Shown: positions 12,346-19,626 of the stretch, in pieces
How positions within the stretch are numbered: the stretch's first letter is position 1
Layout of the letters: every line of letters starts with the position of its first letter
Origin: DASQWC01 sp035640475
GTDB lineage: Bacteria > Actinomycetota > JAICYB01
Direction of reading: 5' to 3'
Length of the DNA: 20,192 nucleotides
Assembly: GCA_035640475.1 (NCBI GenBank)
Contig: DASQWC010000141.1
Span: 1 to 20,192 of the forward strand
Notes under the pieces: model-generated
The model's database searches: none
What the model was told of the DNA's origin: nothing
The model's input: the letters and a program-made list of their open reading frames with translations, nothing else
Program-made: the position numbers and the translations under genes

Positions 12346-13617
12346 ATGGCCTTGGGGCTGTTCACGGACCTGTACGAGGTCCGGATGGTCGAGTCGTATC
12401 TGCGCCGTGGCATGACGGCTCGGGCAACTTTCAGCTTGTACATCCGCGCAATGCCCCAGCGTCCGTGGTTCGTAGCCCTGGGGGTCGGGAAGGTTCTCGA
12501 AGCGCTGGCCTCCTTTCGTTACGGCCCGGACGAGATCGCCTACTTGCGCGGCGCAGGCGTGGGCGAGCCGACGCTCGATTGGCTCGGTGCGTTCGCGCCG
12601 TCCGGTGAGATCTGGGCGGTGGCCGAAGGCGAGATCGTCCTCGCCAACGAGCCGATTCTCGAGGTGACCGCGTCGCTGCCTGCCGCGCAGCTCCTCGAAA
12701 CCGCAATGATCAACCTCGTGCAGTATCCGACGCTCGTTGCGACCAAGGCGGCGATGATCGCGTCCGCGGCCGAAGGCCGTTCCGTCGTTGATTTCGGGTT
12801 CCGGCGCGCGCACGGCCTCGAGACCGGAGTCGAAGCCGCGAGGGCTGCCTACGTCGGCGGCGGGCTGACGACGTCCAATCTCGAAGCCGGACGCCGTTAC
12901 GGCATCCCGGTCGTCGGCACGATGGCCCACTCATACGTGCAGGCGCACTCGCGCGAGGTCGACGCGTTTCGCGCGTTTGCCGAGGACCATCCGGACAACG
13001 CGATCTTTCTCGTCGACACCTACGACACGATCGAAGGCACGCGTCGTGCGATCACGGTCGCCGGCGAGATGCAGGAGCGTGGCGCGAGGCTGCGCGGGAT
13101 ACGCATCGACTCGGGCGATCTGCTCGACCTATCAAAACGAGCCCGAGCCATGCTGGACGATGCCGGTCTGGCCGGCGTGCAGATCCTCGCGTCGGGCGGG
13201 CTGGACGAGAAGAAGATCGAAGCGCTCGTCTCCTCCGGCGCCCCGATCGACGCATTCGGCGTCGGAACTGAGCTCGTCACATCGGCCGATCGGCCGTCGC
13301 TCGACGTCGCGTACAAGCTCGTCTCCTACGACGGCCGTCCGACGGCGAAGCTCAGTCCCGAGAAGGCGACGCTGCCCGGCGAGAAGCAGGTCTTCCGCTC
13401 GGAGGACGGCGATGTGATCGGATTGAGATCCGAGCGGCTCCCGGGACGGCCGCTCCTCGAGCCTGTCTGGCGCGACGGAACGGGCCTCAAGCCGTTCGAT
13501 CTCGAGACGTCGCGCGCCTACGCAGCCGAGGGCCTCGCTCGGGCTTCATCGCTGGGTGCGCCGGCGCTCAGCGCGGCGATGCGCGACTTGGTCAGCGCAG
13601 TCCCGGGTAGCGACTGA
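12346..13617 (+). CDS. pncB: nicotinate phosphoribosyltransferase
   Basis: 423 residues. It makes nicotinate mononucleotide from nicotinate and PRPP, the first step of the Preiss-Handler salvage route to NAD. Family marks seen: LFTDLYEVRMVESYL at the N-terminus, DFGFRRAHG (149-157), GTMAHSYVQAHS (191-202) containing His195, probably the phosphorylated His, then FLVDTYDT, IRIDSGDL (PRPP/product phosphate site) and ILASGGLDEKKI. Length is normal for the actinobacterial branch. The frame is open upstream to 11899, but ATG 12346 is the family start and has a -10 box 7 nt before it. It ends 26 nt inside the convergent lipoprotein gene. Confidence 0.95.
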   Translation: MALGLFTDLYEVRMVESYLRRGMTARATFSLYIRAMPQRPWFVALGVGKVLEALASFRYGPDEIAYLRGAGVGEPTLDWLGAFAPSGEIWAVAEGEIVLANEPILEVTASLPAAQLLETAMINLVQYPTLVATKAAMIASAAEGRSVVDFGFRRAHGLETGVEAARAAYVGGGLTTSNLEAGRRYGIPVVGTMAHSYVQAHSREVDAFRAFAEDHPDNAIFLVDTYDTIEGTRRAITVAGEMQERGARLRGIRIDSGDLLDLSKRARAMLDDAGLAGVQILASGGLDEKKIEALVSSGAPIDAFGVGTELVTSADRPSLDVAYKLVSYDGRPTAKLSPEKATLPGEKQVFRSEDGDVIGLRSERLPGRPLLEPVWRDGTGLKPFDLETSRAYAAEGLARASSLGAPALSAAMRDLVSAVPGSD

Positions 13618-14299
13618 GGATCTGCTCGGTCTGATCCTGGCGGTCGGTCGTCTCCGTCGTCGTCTGGGTCCGGATGTCCCGGCCGAGCTCCGGGGAGAAC
13701 CAATGTGTCGTCATATCGCTTCGTCCGGACGCCTCGCTTCGCGTTTCGATCACCCATACACTCCAGGCCCTCCCCGTGGCGTCTTTGACCGAGTCGCGAT
13801 CAACGACCTCGATCTCGACCTTCGACTCGCACGCCGCCCCCCGGAAGGTCTGATCGTCGAACGGCTCGATGAACATCGGAATGTGAAGGACTTCGAGGGG
13901 TGGGTCGTACACGCACGTGCGCTGCTGGCCGCCGATCGTCGTTTGGTTCGAGAGCTGGACGACCCGCTTCGACTCCCAGCGCAGCTCCAGCCGCTGGGTG
14001 TTGTCGTTCCGATTGGTGGTGACGGTGATGAAGTCCACGTCACCAGACGCGGCGATGGTCTGCGTCAACTGGGTGCCGTCCGGGACTTCCGTTCCGCCGA
14101 TCCCGGCCAGCTCGTAGACGTACGCGCCGGGCCTCGGTCGGGCAACCTCGGACGACGCGGACGTGTCGGGGCGCACGCGAGCTCTTGGAGTCGGTGTGCT
14201 CGTGTCTTCGATGACCGAGTCGTTCTCGGTTCCCGTCGAGCACGAGGTGAACCCAATGAGGACGACGACAAGCAGCGACCAGCGGCGGAGGTTCGGCAA
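13592..14299 (-). CDS. predicted lipoprotein, paralogue of the upstream lipoprotein
   Basis: 235 residues starting with TTG. A signal sequence (LRRWSLLVVVLIGFTSC, Cys20 as probable lipidation site; the lipobox is imperfect with Phe at -3) is followed by a Thr/Pro/Arg-rich linker and a folded domain. That domain repeats the one in the neighbouring lipoprotein: CVYDPPLE, AACESKVEIEV, VKDATGRAWSVW, WFSPELG. Two Cys are conserved between them and may form a disulfide outside the membrane. I do not recognise the family. Its start is 3 nt after the stop of the upstream gene, so they form an operon; its 3' end overlaps pncB by 26 nt tail to tail. Confidence 0.75.
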   Translation of the reverse strand: MPNLRRWSLLVVVLIGFTSCSTGTENDSVIEDTSTPTPRARVRPDTSASSEVARPRPGAYVYELAGIGGTEVPDGTQLTQTIAASGDVDFITVTTNRNDNTQRLELRWESKRVVQLSNQTTIGGQQRTCVYDPPLEVLHIPMFIEPFDDQTFRGAACESKVEIEVVDRDSVKDATGRAWSVWVIETRSEASGRSDMTTHWFSPELGRDIRTQTTTETTDRQDQTEQILSRYPGLR

Positions 14300-14302
14300 G
14301 GC

Positions 14303-15154
14303 CTACGGATGGCTCTTGAGAACCGAGCCCGACTTTCCGCTGAACTTCTGAGAGCCGCCCGGCGTTTTCACCTCGCCGTTGGACCTCTCGTCGGTTTTGA
14401 TCTCGAACCCGAGGTCGGGCGACAACCACTGCGTCTGGTCGGTCGTGTTCGTGAACTGCTCGTTGCCGACCTGGAGAACAACATGGATCCGCCACGTCGA
14501 CCAAGACTTGCCCGTCGCGTCCTGAACGGTTTCCTTCGCCTGGACCTCGATATCCAGCTTCCCGTTACACGCGTTCCCGCTTCCCTTCAACTGCTGCGTC
14601 GGGAACTTCTCTACCTTGATCGGGATCTTCGCGATCAGAAGCGGTGGGTCGAACGTGCAGCTGAAGTCGCCGCCGGCCGTCTCGGTCTTGAACGACAGCA
14701 GCGTGATGCGAGTGGCTTCCCATCGCGACCGCGTGGTCACGCGGCCCGGGCTCTCGGTGTTGGTTTGCTCTGATGTGTAGACGTTTCCTTCGTGGGAGCT
14801 CTCGATCGTGAGCTCGCCGTCAAAGCGCTCCGGAGGTGCCGCCGGGTTGAACGGATCGCTGGCTTCGCCCTTGTAGGTGTAGACGTACTTGCCGTCCTTC
14901 GGCGTATTGATGCCGCCCTCCGCGGCCGGTTTGGTGGGTGCCGCGGCGCCGCCGCCGGCACCGCTCGGAGCCGCCGACGCGGCAGCGGTTGAGGTCGCCG
15001 CCGGGGTCTCGCTCGGCCCGGTTGCGGCAGGCGTCGTCGTTGCTTCGGGCGTGGGCGTGGACCCCGTGAGCTCGCTCGTGAGTGCGCCTTCCCGTCCGCA
15101 CCCGGCAACGAGCAGCAGGAACGCGACGGCGGCGAAAACCGGACGCTTACGCAT
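14303..15154 (-). CDS. predicted lipoprotein with Ala/Pro/Thr-rich linker, family unknown
   Basis: 283 residues. MRKRPVFAAVAFLLLVAGC is a clear lipoprotein signal peptide (lipobox VAGC, Cys19). Residues about 29-80 are a low-complexity Ala/Pro/Thr/Gly linker; the rest is a domain beginning near GKYVYTYKGEASDPFNP, with CTFDPPLL, NACNGKLDIEV and VQDATGKSWSTW shared with the downstream paralogue. It is likely exported and anchored to the outer face of the membrane. Function unknown. ATG 15154 has a ribosome-binding site (AAGGA about 6 nt upstream on the minus strand); the frame is open to 15226 but the extra part would precede the signal peptide. It is divergent from radA. Confidence 0.8.
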   Translation of the reverse strand: MRKRPVFAAVAFLLLVAGCGREGALTSELTGSTPTPEATTTPAATGPSETPAATSTAAASAAPSGAGGGAAAPTKPAAEGGINTPKDGKYVYTYKGEASDPFNPAAPPERFDGELTIESSHEGNVYTSEQTNTESPGRVTTRSRWEATRITLLSFKTETAGGDFSCTFDPPLLIAKIPIKVEKFPTQQLKGSGNACNGKLDIEVQAKETVQDATGKSWSTWRIHVVLQVGNEQFTNTTDQTQWLSPDLGFEIKTDERSNGEVKTPGGSQKFSGKSGSVLKSHP

Positions 15155-15223
15155 GAGGTTCCTTTCCACTGGTAGGCGGCACGGCACAGTGTCCCAGAAC
15201 CTTCCCGTGTCTGCCCGCCCACC

Positions 15224-15229
15224 CATACT
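15224..15229 (+). promoter_or_regulatory. candidate -10 box upstream of radA
   Basis: CATACT lies 6 nt before the GTG of radA and there is no ribosome-binding site, as for the other candidate leaderless genes here. It departs from TANNNT at the first base, so it is weaker than the others. Confidence 0.3.
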
Positions 15230-15235
15230 GCCGAG

Positions 15236-16579
15236 GTGAAGACGAAAGTCGCGGCCGTCTGTCAGTCCTGCGGCGCCCGGATGCCGCGGTGGGTGGGCCG
15301 GTGTCCGGAGTGCGACGAGTGGGGCACGGTCGTCGAGGAGCCCGTCGTGGCGGCGGCGGCAACGGTCGTCCGGAGCGTCGATGTCGAGCCGCTGACATCA
15401 CACGATCCCGATGGGAGCCGCCGAGTTCCGACCGGCATCGAAGAGGCCGACCGCGTGCTCGGCGGCGGGACCGTGACCGGGAGCATCGTCCTCCTGGCCG
15501 GGGAGCCGGGCGTCGGCAAGTCGACGCTCGCGCTGCAGATCGCGCTCGCGTACGGGGGCTTTCAGGACGTGCTGCTCGTGTGCGGTGAGGAAGCACCGTC
15601 GCAGGTCCGCTCTCGTGCGACGAGACTCGGCGCGATTCCGGACGGCGTCCGCACGATGTCCGACCCGCAGCTCGGCGCCGTGCTTGGTGCGCTCGACTCG
15701 ACGACAGCGTCGGTCCTCATCGTCGACTCGATTCAGACGATGTTCGATCCCGAGATTCCTTCGGCCCCCGGCTCGGTGAGCCAGGTCCGGGAGTGCGGCG
15801 CGCGTCTCGCCCGGGCCGCGCGCGATCGCGGCGTGACCGTGCTCCTCGTCGGACACGTCACGAAGGAGGGCACCGTTGCCGGGCCGCGTGTGCTCGAGCA
15901 TCTGGTGGACGTCGTCCTGCACTTCGAGGGGGATCGCTCCAGTGGCGTCCGCGTGCTGCGGGCGCTCAAGAACCGCTTCGGCTCGACGCAGGAGGTCGGC
16001 TTCTTCGAGATGGGAGCCGAGGGGCTCGTTGCCATTCGGGACGCGAGCGCGTACTTGCTCGCCGACCGCTGCGGCGACCTTCCGGGTTCGGTCCTGGCGG
16101 CGACCGTGGACGGCCGTCGTCCGTTTCTGTGCGAGATGCAGGCGCTCGTTGCGGATGTCGATGGGCAACAGTTCGCGCGGCGCAACGCGATCGGTGTCGA
16201 TGGCGCCAGACTTCCGATGCTCATCGGTGTCCTCGAGAAGCGGGCCGAGGTCTCGTTCGAGAAGCGCGACGTCTACGTCTCCGCGGTGGGAGGGATCCGC
16301 GCAACGGAGCCTGCGTGTGATCTTCCGGTCGCGCTCGCGTTGTTGTCCGCTCGATTTGACAAAGTCGTTCCGTCCGACCTTGTTGCGTTCGGCGAGATCG
16401 GATTAACCGGCGAGATCCGTCAGGTTGTTGCGTCCGAACGCCGTCTGGCGGAAGCGCAAAGCGTTGGGTGCAAGCGCGTATTCGTTCCGCACAATTGCAC
16501 AACCTCAATGAACGGTCTCGATATCGTGCGCGTGCGACACATTCGCGATGCGTTGGAACGAATCAACGATGAGTGGTAA
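15236..16579 (+). CDS. radA: DNA repair protein RadA
   Basis: 447 residues, normal length. RadA (Sms) is a RecA-like helicase that promotes branch migration of recombination intermediates. Seen: C4 zinc finger (Cys9, 12, 23, 26), Walker A GEPGVGKST (89-97), Walker B-like LIVDSIQTM, the RadA-specific KNRFG motif (245-249), and a C-terminal Lon-protease-like domain (from about 285; VYVSAVGGIRATEPACDLPVALALLSA and GEIGLTGEIRQV), which lacks protease function in this family. Start GTG. It reads directly into carD; disA, which follows radA in many actinobacteria, is absent here. Confidence 0.96.
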   Translation: MKTKVAAVCQSCGARMPRWVGRCPECDEWGTVVEEPVVAAAATVVRSVDVEPLTSHDPDGSRRVPTGIEEADRVLGGGTVTGSIVLLAGEPGVGKSTLALQIALAYGGFQDVLLVCGEEAPSQVRSRATRLGAIPDGVRTMSDPQLGAVLGALDSTTASVLIVDSIQTMFDPEIPSAPGSVSQVRECGARLARAARDRGVTVLLVGHVTKEGTVAGPRVLEHLVDVVLHFEGDRSSGVRVLRALKNRFGSTQEVGFFEMGAEGLVAIRDASAYLLADRCGDLPGSVLAATVDGRRPFLCEMQALVADVDGQQFARRNAIGVDGARLPMLIGVLEKRAEVSFEKRDVYVSAVGGIRATEPACDLPVALALLSARFDKVVPSDLVAFGEIGLTGEIRQVVASERRLAEAQSVGCKRVFVPHNCTTSMNGLDIVRVRHIRDALERINDEW

Positions 16580-16582
16580 ACT
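16553..16582 (+). promoter_or_regulatory. candidate carD promoter inside the radA 3' end
   Basis: TTGGAA (16553-16558) and TAAACT (16577-16582) are spaced 18 bp, and the latter is 7 nt before ATG 16590 of carD. The -10 overlaps the radA stop codon. This would give a leaderless carD mRNA independent of radA and supports the shorter carD start. Confidence 0.5.
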
Positions 16583-16589
16583 CAATCAG

Positions 16590-17084
16590 ATGTCTCGCCG
16601 CCGTAAATTCAAGATCGGCGACCAAGTTGTGTATCCACAACACGGGGTCGCCACGATCCAGAAGATCGAGGACAAGGAAGTCCTCGGCGATCGCCAGACC
16701 TATTTGGTGCTGGAGCTCGACGAGGGCGACCTGACTCTGATGGTCCCCGCTGCTTCCGTCGAGGAAGTCGGCATCCGCAACCTCATCGGCAAGGACCAGG
16801 TCGAAGAAGTCCTGAAGGTGCTGCGGAAGGGCCGCGTGACCGACGGTGCCGACAACTGGTCGCGCCGGTTCAAGGCGAACTCCGAGAAGCTCAAGTCCGG
16901 CGACATTCAGCAGGTCGCCGAGGTCGTACGGAACCTGAGCATCCGCGACCGGCAGAAGGGTCTGTCAACAGGCGAGCGCCGCATGCTGAACCGCGCTCGC
17001 AAGATCCTGTCGGGCGAGATTGCCGTGGCGCTCAAGCTCGACGGCGAGAAGGCCGAAGAGGTCCTCGAAGAAGCGCTGAACTAG
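16590..17084 (+). CDS. carD: CarD family RNA polymerase-binding regulator
   Basis: 164 residues. The N-terminal Tudor-like RNA polymerase-interaction domain is obvious (KFKIGDQVVYPQHGVATIQKIEDKEV), followed by the all-helical C-terminal DNA-binding domain (NWSRRFKANSEKLKSGDIQQVAEVVRNLSIRDRQKGLSTGERRMLNRARKIL). CarD binds the beta subunit and stabilises open promoter complexes, notably at rRNA and housekeeping promoters. Start 16590 gives the length usual in actinobacteria (mycobacterial CarD is about 162 residues) and has a -10-like TAAACT 7 nt before it; ATG 16569, overlapping radA, is an alternative. The gene precedes ispD by 25 nt. Confidence 0.95.
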   Translation: MSRRRKFKIGDQVVYPQHGVATIQKIEDKEVLGDRQTYLVLELDEGDLTLMVPAASVEEVGIRNLIGKDQVEEVLKVLRKGRVTDGADNWSRRFKANSEKLKSGDIQQVAEVVRNLSIRDRQKGLSTGERRMLNRARKILSGEIAVALKLDGEKAEEVLEEALN

Positions 17085-17109
17085 GGCTTGTAGTTCAGAC
17101 TCTCAAGCT

Positions 17110-17778
17110 ATGAGGGGTGTCGTGCTCCTGCTTGCCGCCGGTGAGGGAGCGCGTTTGGACGGCGGGGACGCCAAAGCGTTCGTCGATCTGTGCGGCGTCC
17201 CGTTGGTCCGGCGCTCCGCCGAAGCCGCCGCGGCCGCCGACCTGGTCGACGCGCTCGTCGTCGCCTCCCCGCGGGGGCTCGAGGCGAGGATGGCCGACGT
17301 CCTCACGGGCGTCTCCGTGGACGTGACCGTCGTGACGGGCGGACAGACGCGGCAGGCCTCGGCGGCGGCGGCGCTGGAGGCCGTCGAAAAGGGCGACGCC
17401 GTGGCCGTTCACGACGCCGCTCGCGCGCTGTGTCCGCCGTCGCTCTTCGACATCTGTCTGGCCGAGCTCGACGACTGCGAGGGCGTCTGTCCGGCGCTGC
17501 CGGTGTCCGACACCATCAAGGAAGTCTCCGAGGACGTCGTCGTCACGACGCTCGACCGCACGCGACTCGCGGCCGTCCAGACACCACAGGCCTTTCGCAT
17601 CGACGTGTACCGCCTCGCGCATGAGTCCGCGGCGCGCGACGGCATCGTCGCCACCGACGACGCCGCGCTCGTCGAGCGGACCGGCGCCGCCGTTCGCGTG
17701 ATCCCGGGCGACGCGCGCAACGTGAAGATCACGACGCCCCACGACCTTGCTGTGGCGGAAGCGCTCTTGCGGACATGA
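17110..17778 (+). CDS. ispD: 2-C-methyl-D-erythritol 4-phosphate cytidylyltransferase
   Basis: 222 residues. IspD joins CTP and methylerythritol phosphate to give CDP-ME in the MEP isoprenoid pathway. Motifs: VVLLLAAGEGARL (nucleotide loop with Arg15) and Lys22, VHDAARAL, TPQAFR, TDDAALVE and GDARNVKITTPHDL. The Pro that normally precedes the active-site Lys (PK) is Ala (AK), a mild departure. Start ATG 17110; the stop overlaps the ispF start (ATGA), so the two are translationally coupled. The very high G+C of this gene (49 of 60 at 17221-17280) contrasts with the cassette genes. Confidence 0.95.
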   Translation: MRGVVLLLAAGEGARLDGGDAKAFVDLCGVPLVRRSAEAAAAADLVDALVVASPRGLEARMADVLTGVSVDVTVVTGGQTRQASAAAALEAVEKGDAVAVHDAARALCPPSLFDICLAELDDCEGVCPALPVSDTIKEVSEDVVVTTLDRTRLAAVQTPQAFRIDVYRLAHESAARDGIVATDDAALVERTGAAVRVIPGDARNVKITTPHDLAVAEALLRT

Positions 17779-18260
17779 GGGCGGGCATCGGGTTCGACGT
17801 GCACGCGTTCGATGCGGCGCGCCCGCTCGTGCTCGGCGGTGTCACGATTCCGGGCTCTCCCGGCCTGGCCGGACATTCCGACGCCGACGTGATCGGTCAC
17901 GCGATCGCCGATGCAGTCCTCGGCGGCGCGAACCTCGGCGATCTCGGCTCCCACTTCCCGGACTCCGATGCGCAATGGAAGGATGCCTCGAGTCTCGACA
18001 TCTTGCGACGCGTTGCCTCGCTTGTCGGCGACGCCGGGTACACGGTCGAGTCGGTGGACGCCACCGTGCTCCTCGAGGCGCCAAAGCTCGCGCCGCATCG
18101 CGACGCGATGTGCGCGAACATCGCGGACGCACTCGGCATCTCCGCCGGCCGCGTGAGCGTGAAAGCGACAACGACCGAGGGACTCGGGACCGTCGGGCGC
18201 GGTGAGGGCGCGGCGTGCATGGCCGTCGCGCTACTCGGCGAGTCCGACTCGCTACCGTAG
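17775..18260 (+). CDS. ispF: 2-C-methyl-D-erythritol 2,4-cyclodiphosphate synthase
   Basis: 161 residues, normal length. IspF cyclises CDP-ME 2-phosphate to MEcPP. Metal ligands Asp8 and His10 (GFDVHAF) and His42 (VIGHAI) are present, as are GHSDADV, LGSHFPDSD and the C-terminal KATTTEGLGTVGRGEG. It forms a trimer with the active site between subunits. The start ATG 17775 overlaps the ispD stop by 4 nt, and cysS begins 5 nt after its stop, so carD to rlmB is probably one transcription unit. Confidence 0.96.
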   Translation: MRAGIGFDVHAFDAARPLVLGGVTIPGSPGLAGHSDADVIGHAIADAVLGGANLGDLGSHFPDSDAQWKDASSLDILRRVASLVGDAGYTVESVDATVLLEAPKLAPHRDAMCANIADALGISAGRVSVKATTTEGLGTVGRGEGAACMAVALLGESDSLP

Positions 18261-18264
18261 GCAG

Positions 18265-19626
18265 ATGATCCGGTTCACGAACACCCTCGGCGGTGAGAAG
18301 AAAGAGTTCACGCCGCTTTCACCGCCCCGCGTGACGCTGTACGCGTGCGGTCCCACGGTGTACGACGTCCCGCACGTCGGTCACGCGCGGCTCGAGATCG
18401 TCTTCGACGTTCTCCGCCGATATTTGCGGTGGCGCGGGTTCGACGTCTTCTACGTCCGCAACGTCACCGATGTCGACGACAAGATCATCAACCGTGCCAA
18501 CGAGGAGGGCGTCGACGCCTTCGTGATCGCCGACCGCTACACGCGTGCCTACGACGACGCGATGCGCGATCTGAACGTCCTGCCCCCGGATGTCGCGCCT
18601 CGCGCAAGCGGTCACATCATCGAGATGCAGGACATGATCGGACGTCTTATCGACGCGGGCTGTGCGTATCCCGGGGAAGGCAGCGTGTACTTTGCCGTCG
18701 AGAAATTCGATGGCTACGGAAAGCTGTCCGGGCGCGGGCTCGAGCAGCTAGCGAATCGCGAGCGGGTCGAGCCCGCGCCGGGAAAGCACCACGCGCTGGA
18801 CTTTGCGCTGTGGAAGGCCGCCAAGCCCGGTGAGCCCGCGTGGCCGTCGCCTTGGGGGCCGGGACGCCCGGGCTGGCACATCGAGTGCTCGGTCATGGCG
18901 ACCAGGTATCTCGGCCAGCCCTTCGACATCCACGGCGGCGGCGCAGATCTGATCTTTCCCCACCACGAGAACGAGATCGCGCAATCCGAGGCGCTCGAGA
19001 CGCCGTTCGCGTGCTTGTGGCTCCACGAGGGACACCTCAACTTCGGCGGAGAGAAGATGTCGAAGTCGACGAAGAACTACGTCGAAGTCACCGAGCTGCT
19101 GCGCGATCACCAGCCGCAAGTCGTCCGGATGCTCTTCTGCATTGCGCACTACCGATCGCAGATGGACTTCGTTCCGGAGGCGCTCGCGGAGGCCCGGTCG
19201 GTGTGGGAGAGGTTCCGCGGGTTCTTACGCATCGCGCCGACGACGGAAGCGGACAAGGCCGCGATCGCAACGCGTCTGGCGGCGTTCGGCGAAGCGATGG
19301 ACGACGATTTGAACACGCCGGCGGCTCTCGCGGCGCTCCACGAGCTCGTCCGAGACGGGCACAGCGCGATCGAGCGAGGTGAGGATGCGACAGCCGGTGA
19401 GATCCGCTCGGCCGTCGTGGAGGCCCTCGACGTGCTGGGATGCGCGACGGAAGCCGACGAGCGCAGCGACCTGGTCGGTCCGCTCGTCGATGCGCTGCTG
19501 GCCGAGCGCGAGGCGGCCCGCGCGCGGAAGGACTTCGACCGCGCCGATGCCATTCGCAACCGGCTCACCGAGATCGGGATCACCGTCGAGGATTCGGCTT
19601 CGGGACCGCGCTGGTTCCTTTCTTGA
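18265..19626 (+). CDS. cysS: cysteinyl-tRNA synthetase
   Basis: 453 residues, a class I synthetase that charges tRNA-Cys. Zinc ligands Cys28 (YACGPTVYD), Cys208 (WHIECSVM), His233 and Glu237 (FPHHENE) fit the family; PHVGHA is the HIGH-type motif and KMSKS is at 264-268. The CysS body includes NVTDVDDKI and IHGGGADL. The C-terminal helical anticodon domain ends in KDFDRADAIRNRLTEIGI, usual for CysS. ATG 18265 is the family start; the frame is open upstream to 18202 inside ispF. The stop TGA overlaps a TTG start of rlmB (TTGA). Confidence 0.97.
   Translation: MIRFTNTLGGEKKEFTPLSPPRVTLYACGPTVYDVPHVGHARLEIVFDVLRRYLRWRGFDVFYVRNVTDVDDKIINRANEEGVDAFVIADRYTRAYDDAMRDLNVLPPDVAPRASGHIIEMQDMIGRLIDAGCAYPGEGSVYFAVEKFDGYGKLSGRGLEQLANRERVEPAPGKHHALDFALWKAAKPGEPAWPSPWGPGRPGWHIECSVMATRYLGQPFDIHGGGADLIFPHHENEIAQSEALETPFACLWLHEGHLNFGGEKMSKSTKNYVEVTELLRDHQPQVVRMLFCIAHYRSQMDFVPEALAEARSVWERFRGFLRIAPTTEADKAAIATRLAAFGEAMDDDLNTPAALAALHELVRDGHSAIERGEDATAGEIRSAVVEALDVLGCATEADERSDLVGPLVDALLAEREAARARKDFDRADAIRNRLTEIGITVEDSASGPRWFLS

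Noticed and set aside
13556..14773. A 405-codon plus-strand open frame antisense to the two lipoprotein genes
   Set aside because: The product is Arg/Leu-rich without any domain, while the minus-strand frames encode signal peptides and a shared conserved domain. It is a shadow frame caused by high G+C.
16569..16589. Longer CarD start at ATG 16569
   Set aside because: It is possible, but it lacks a clear ribosome-binding site. The shorter start fits the family length and the -10 box spacing.
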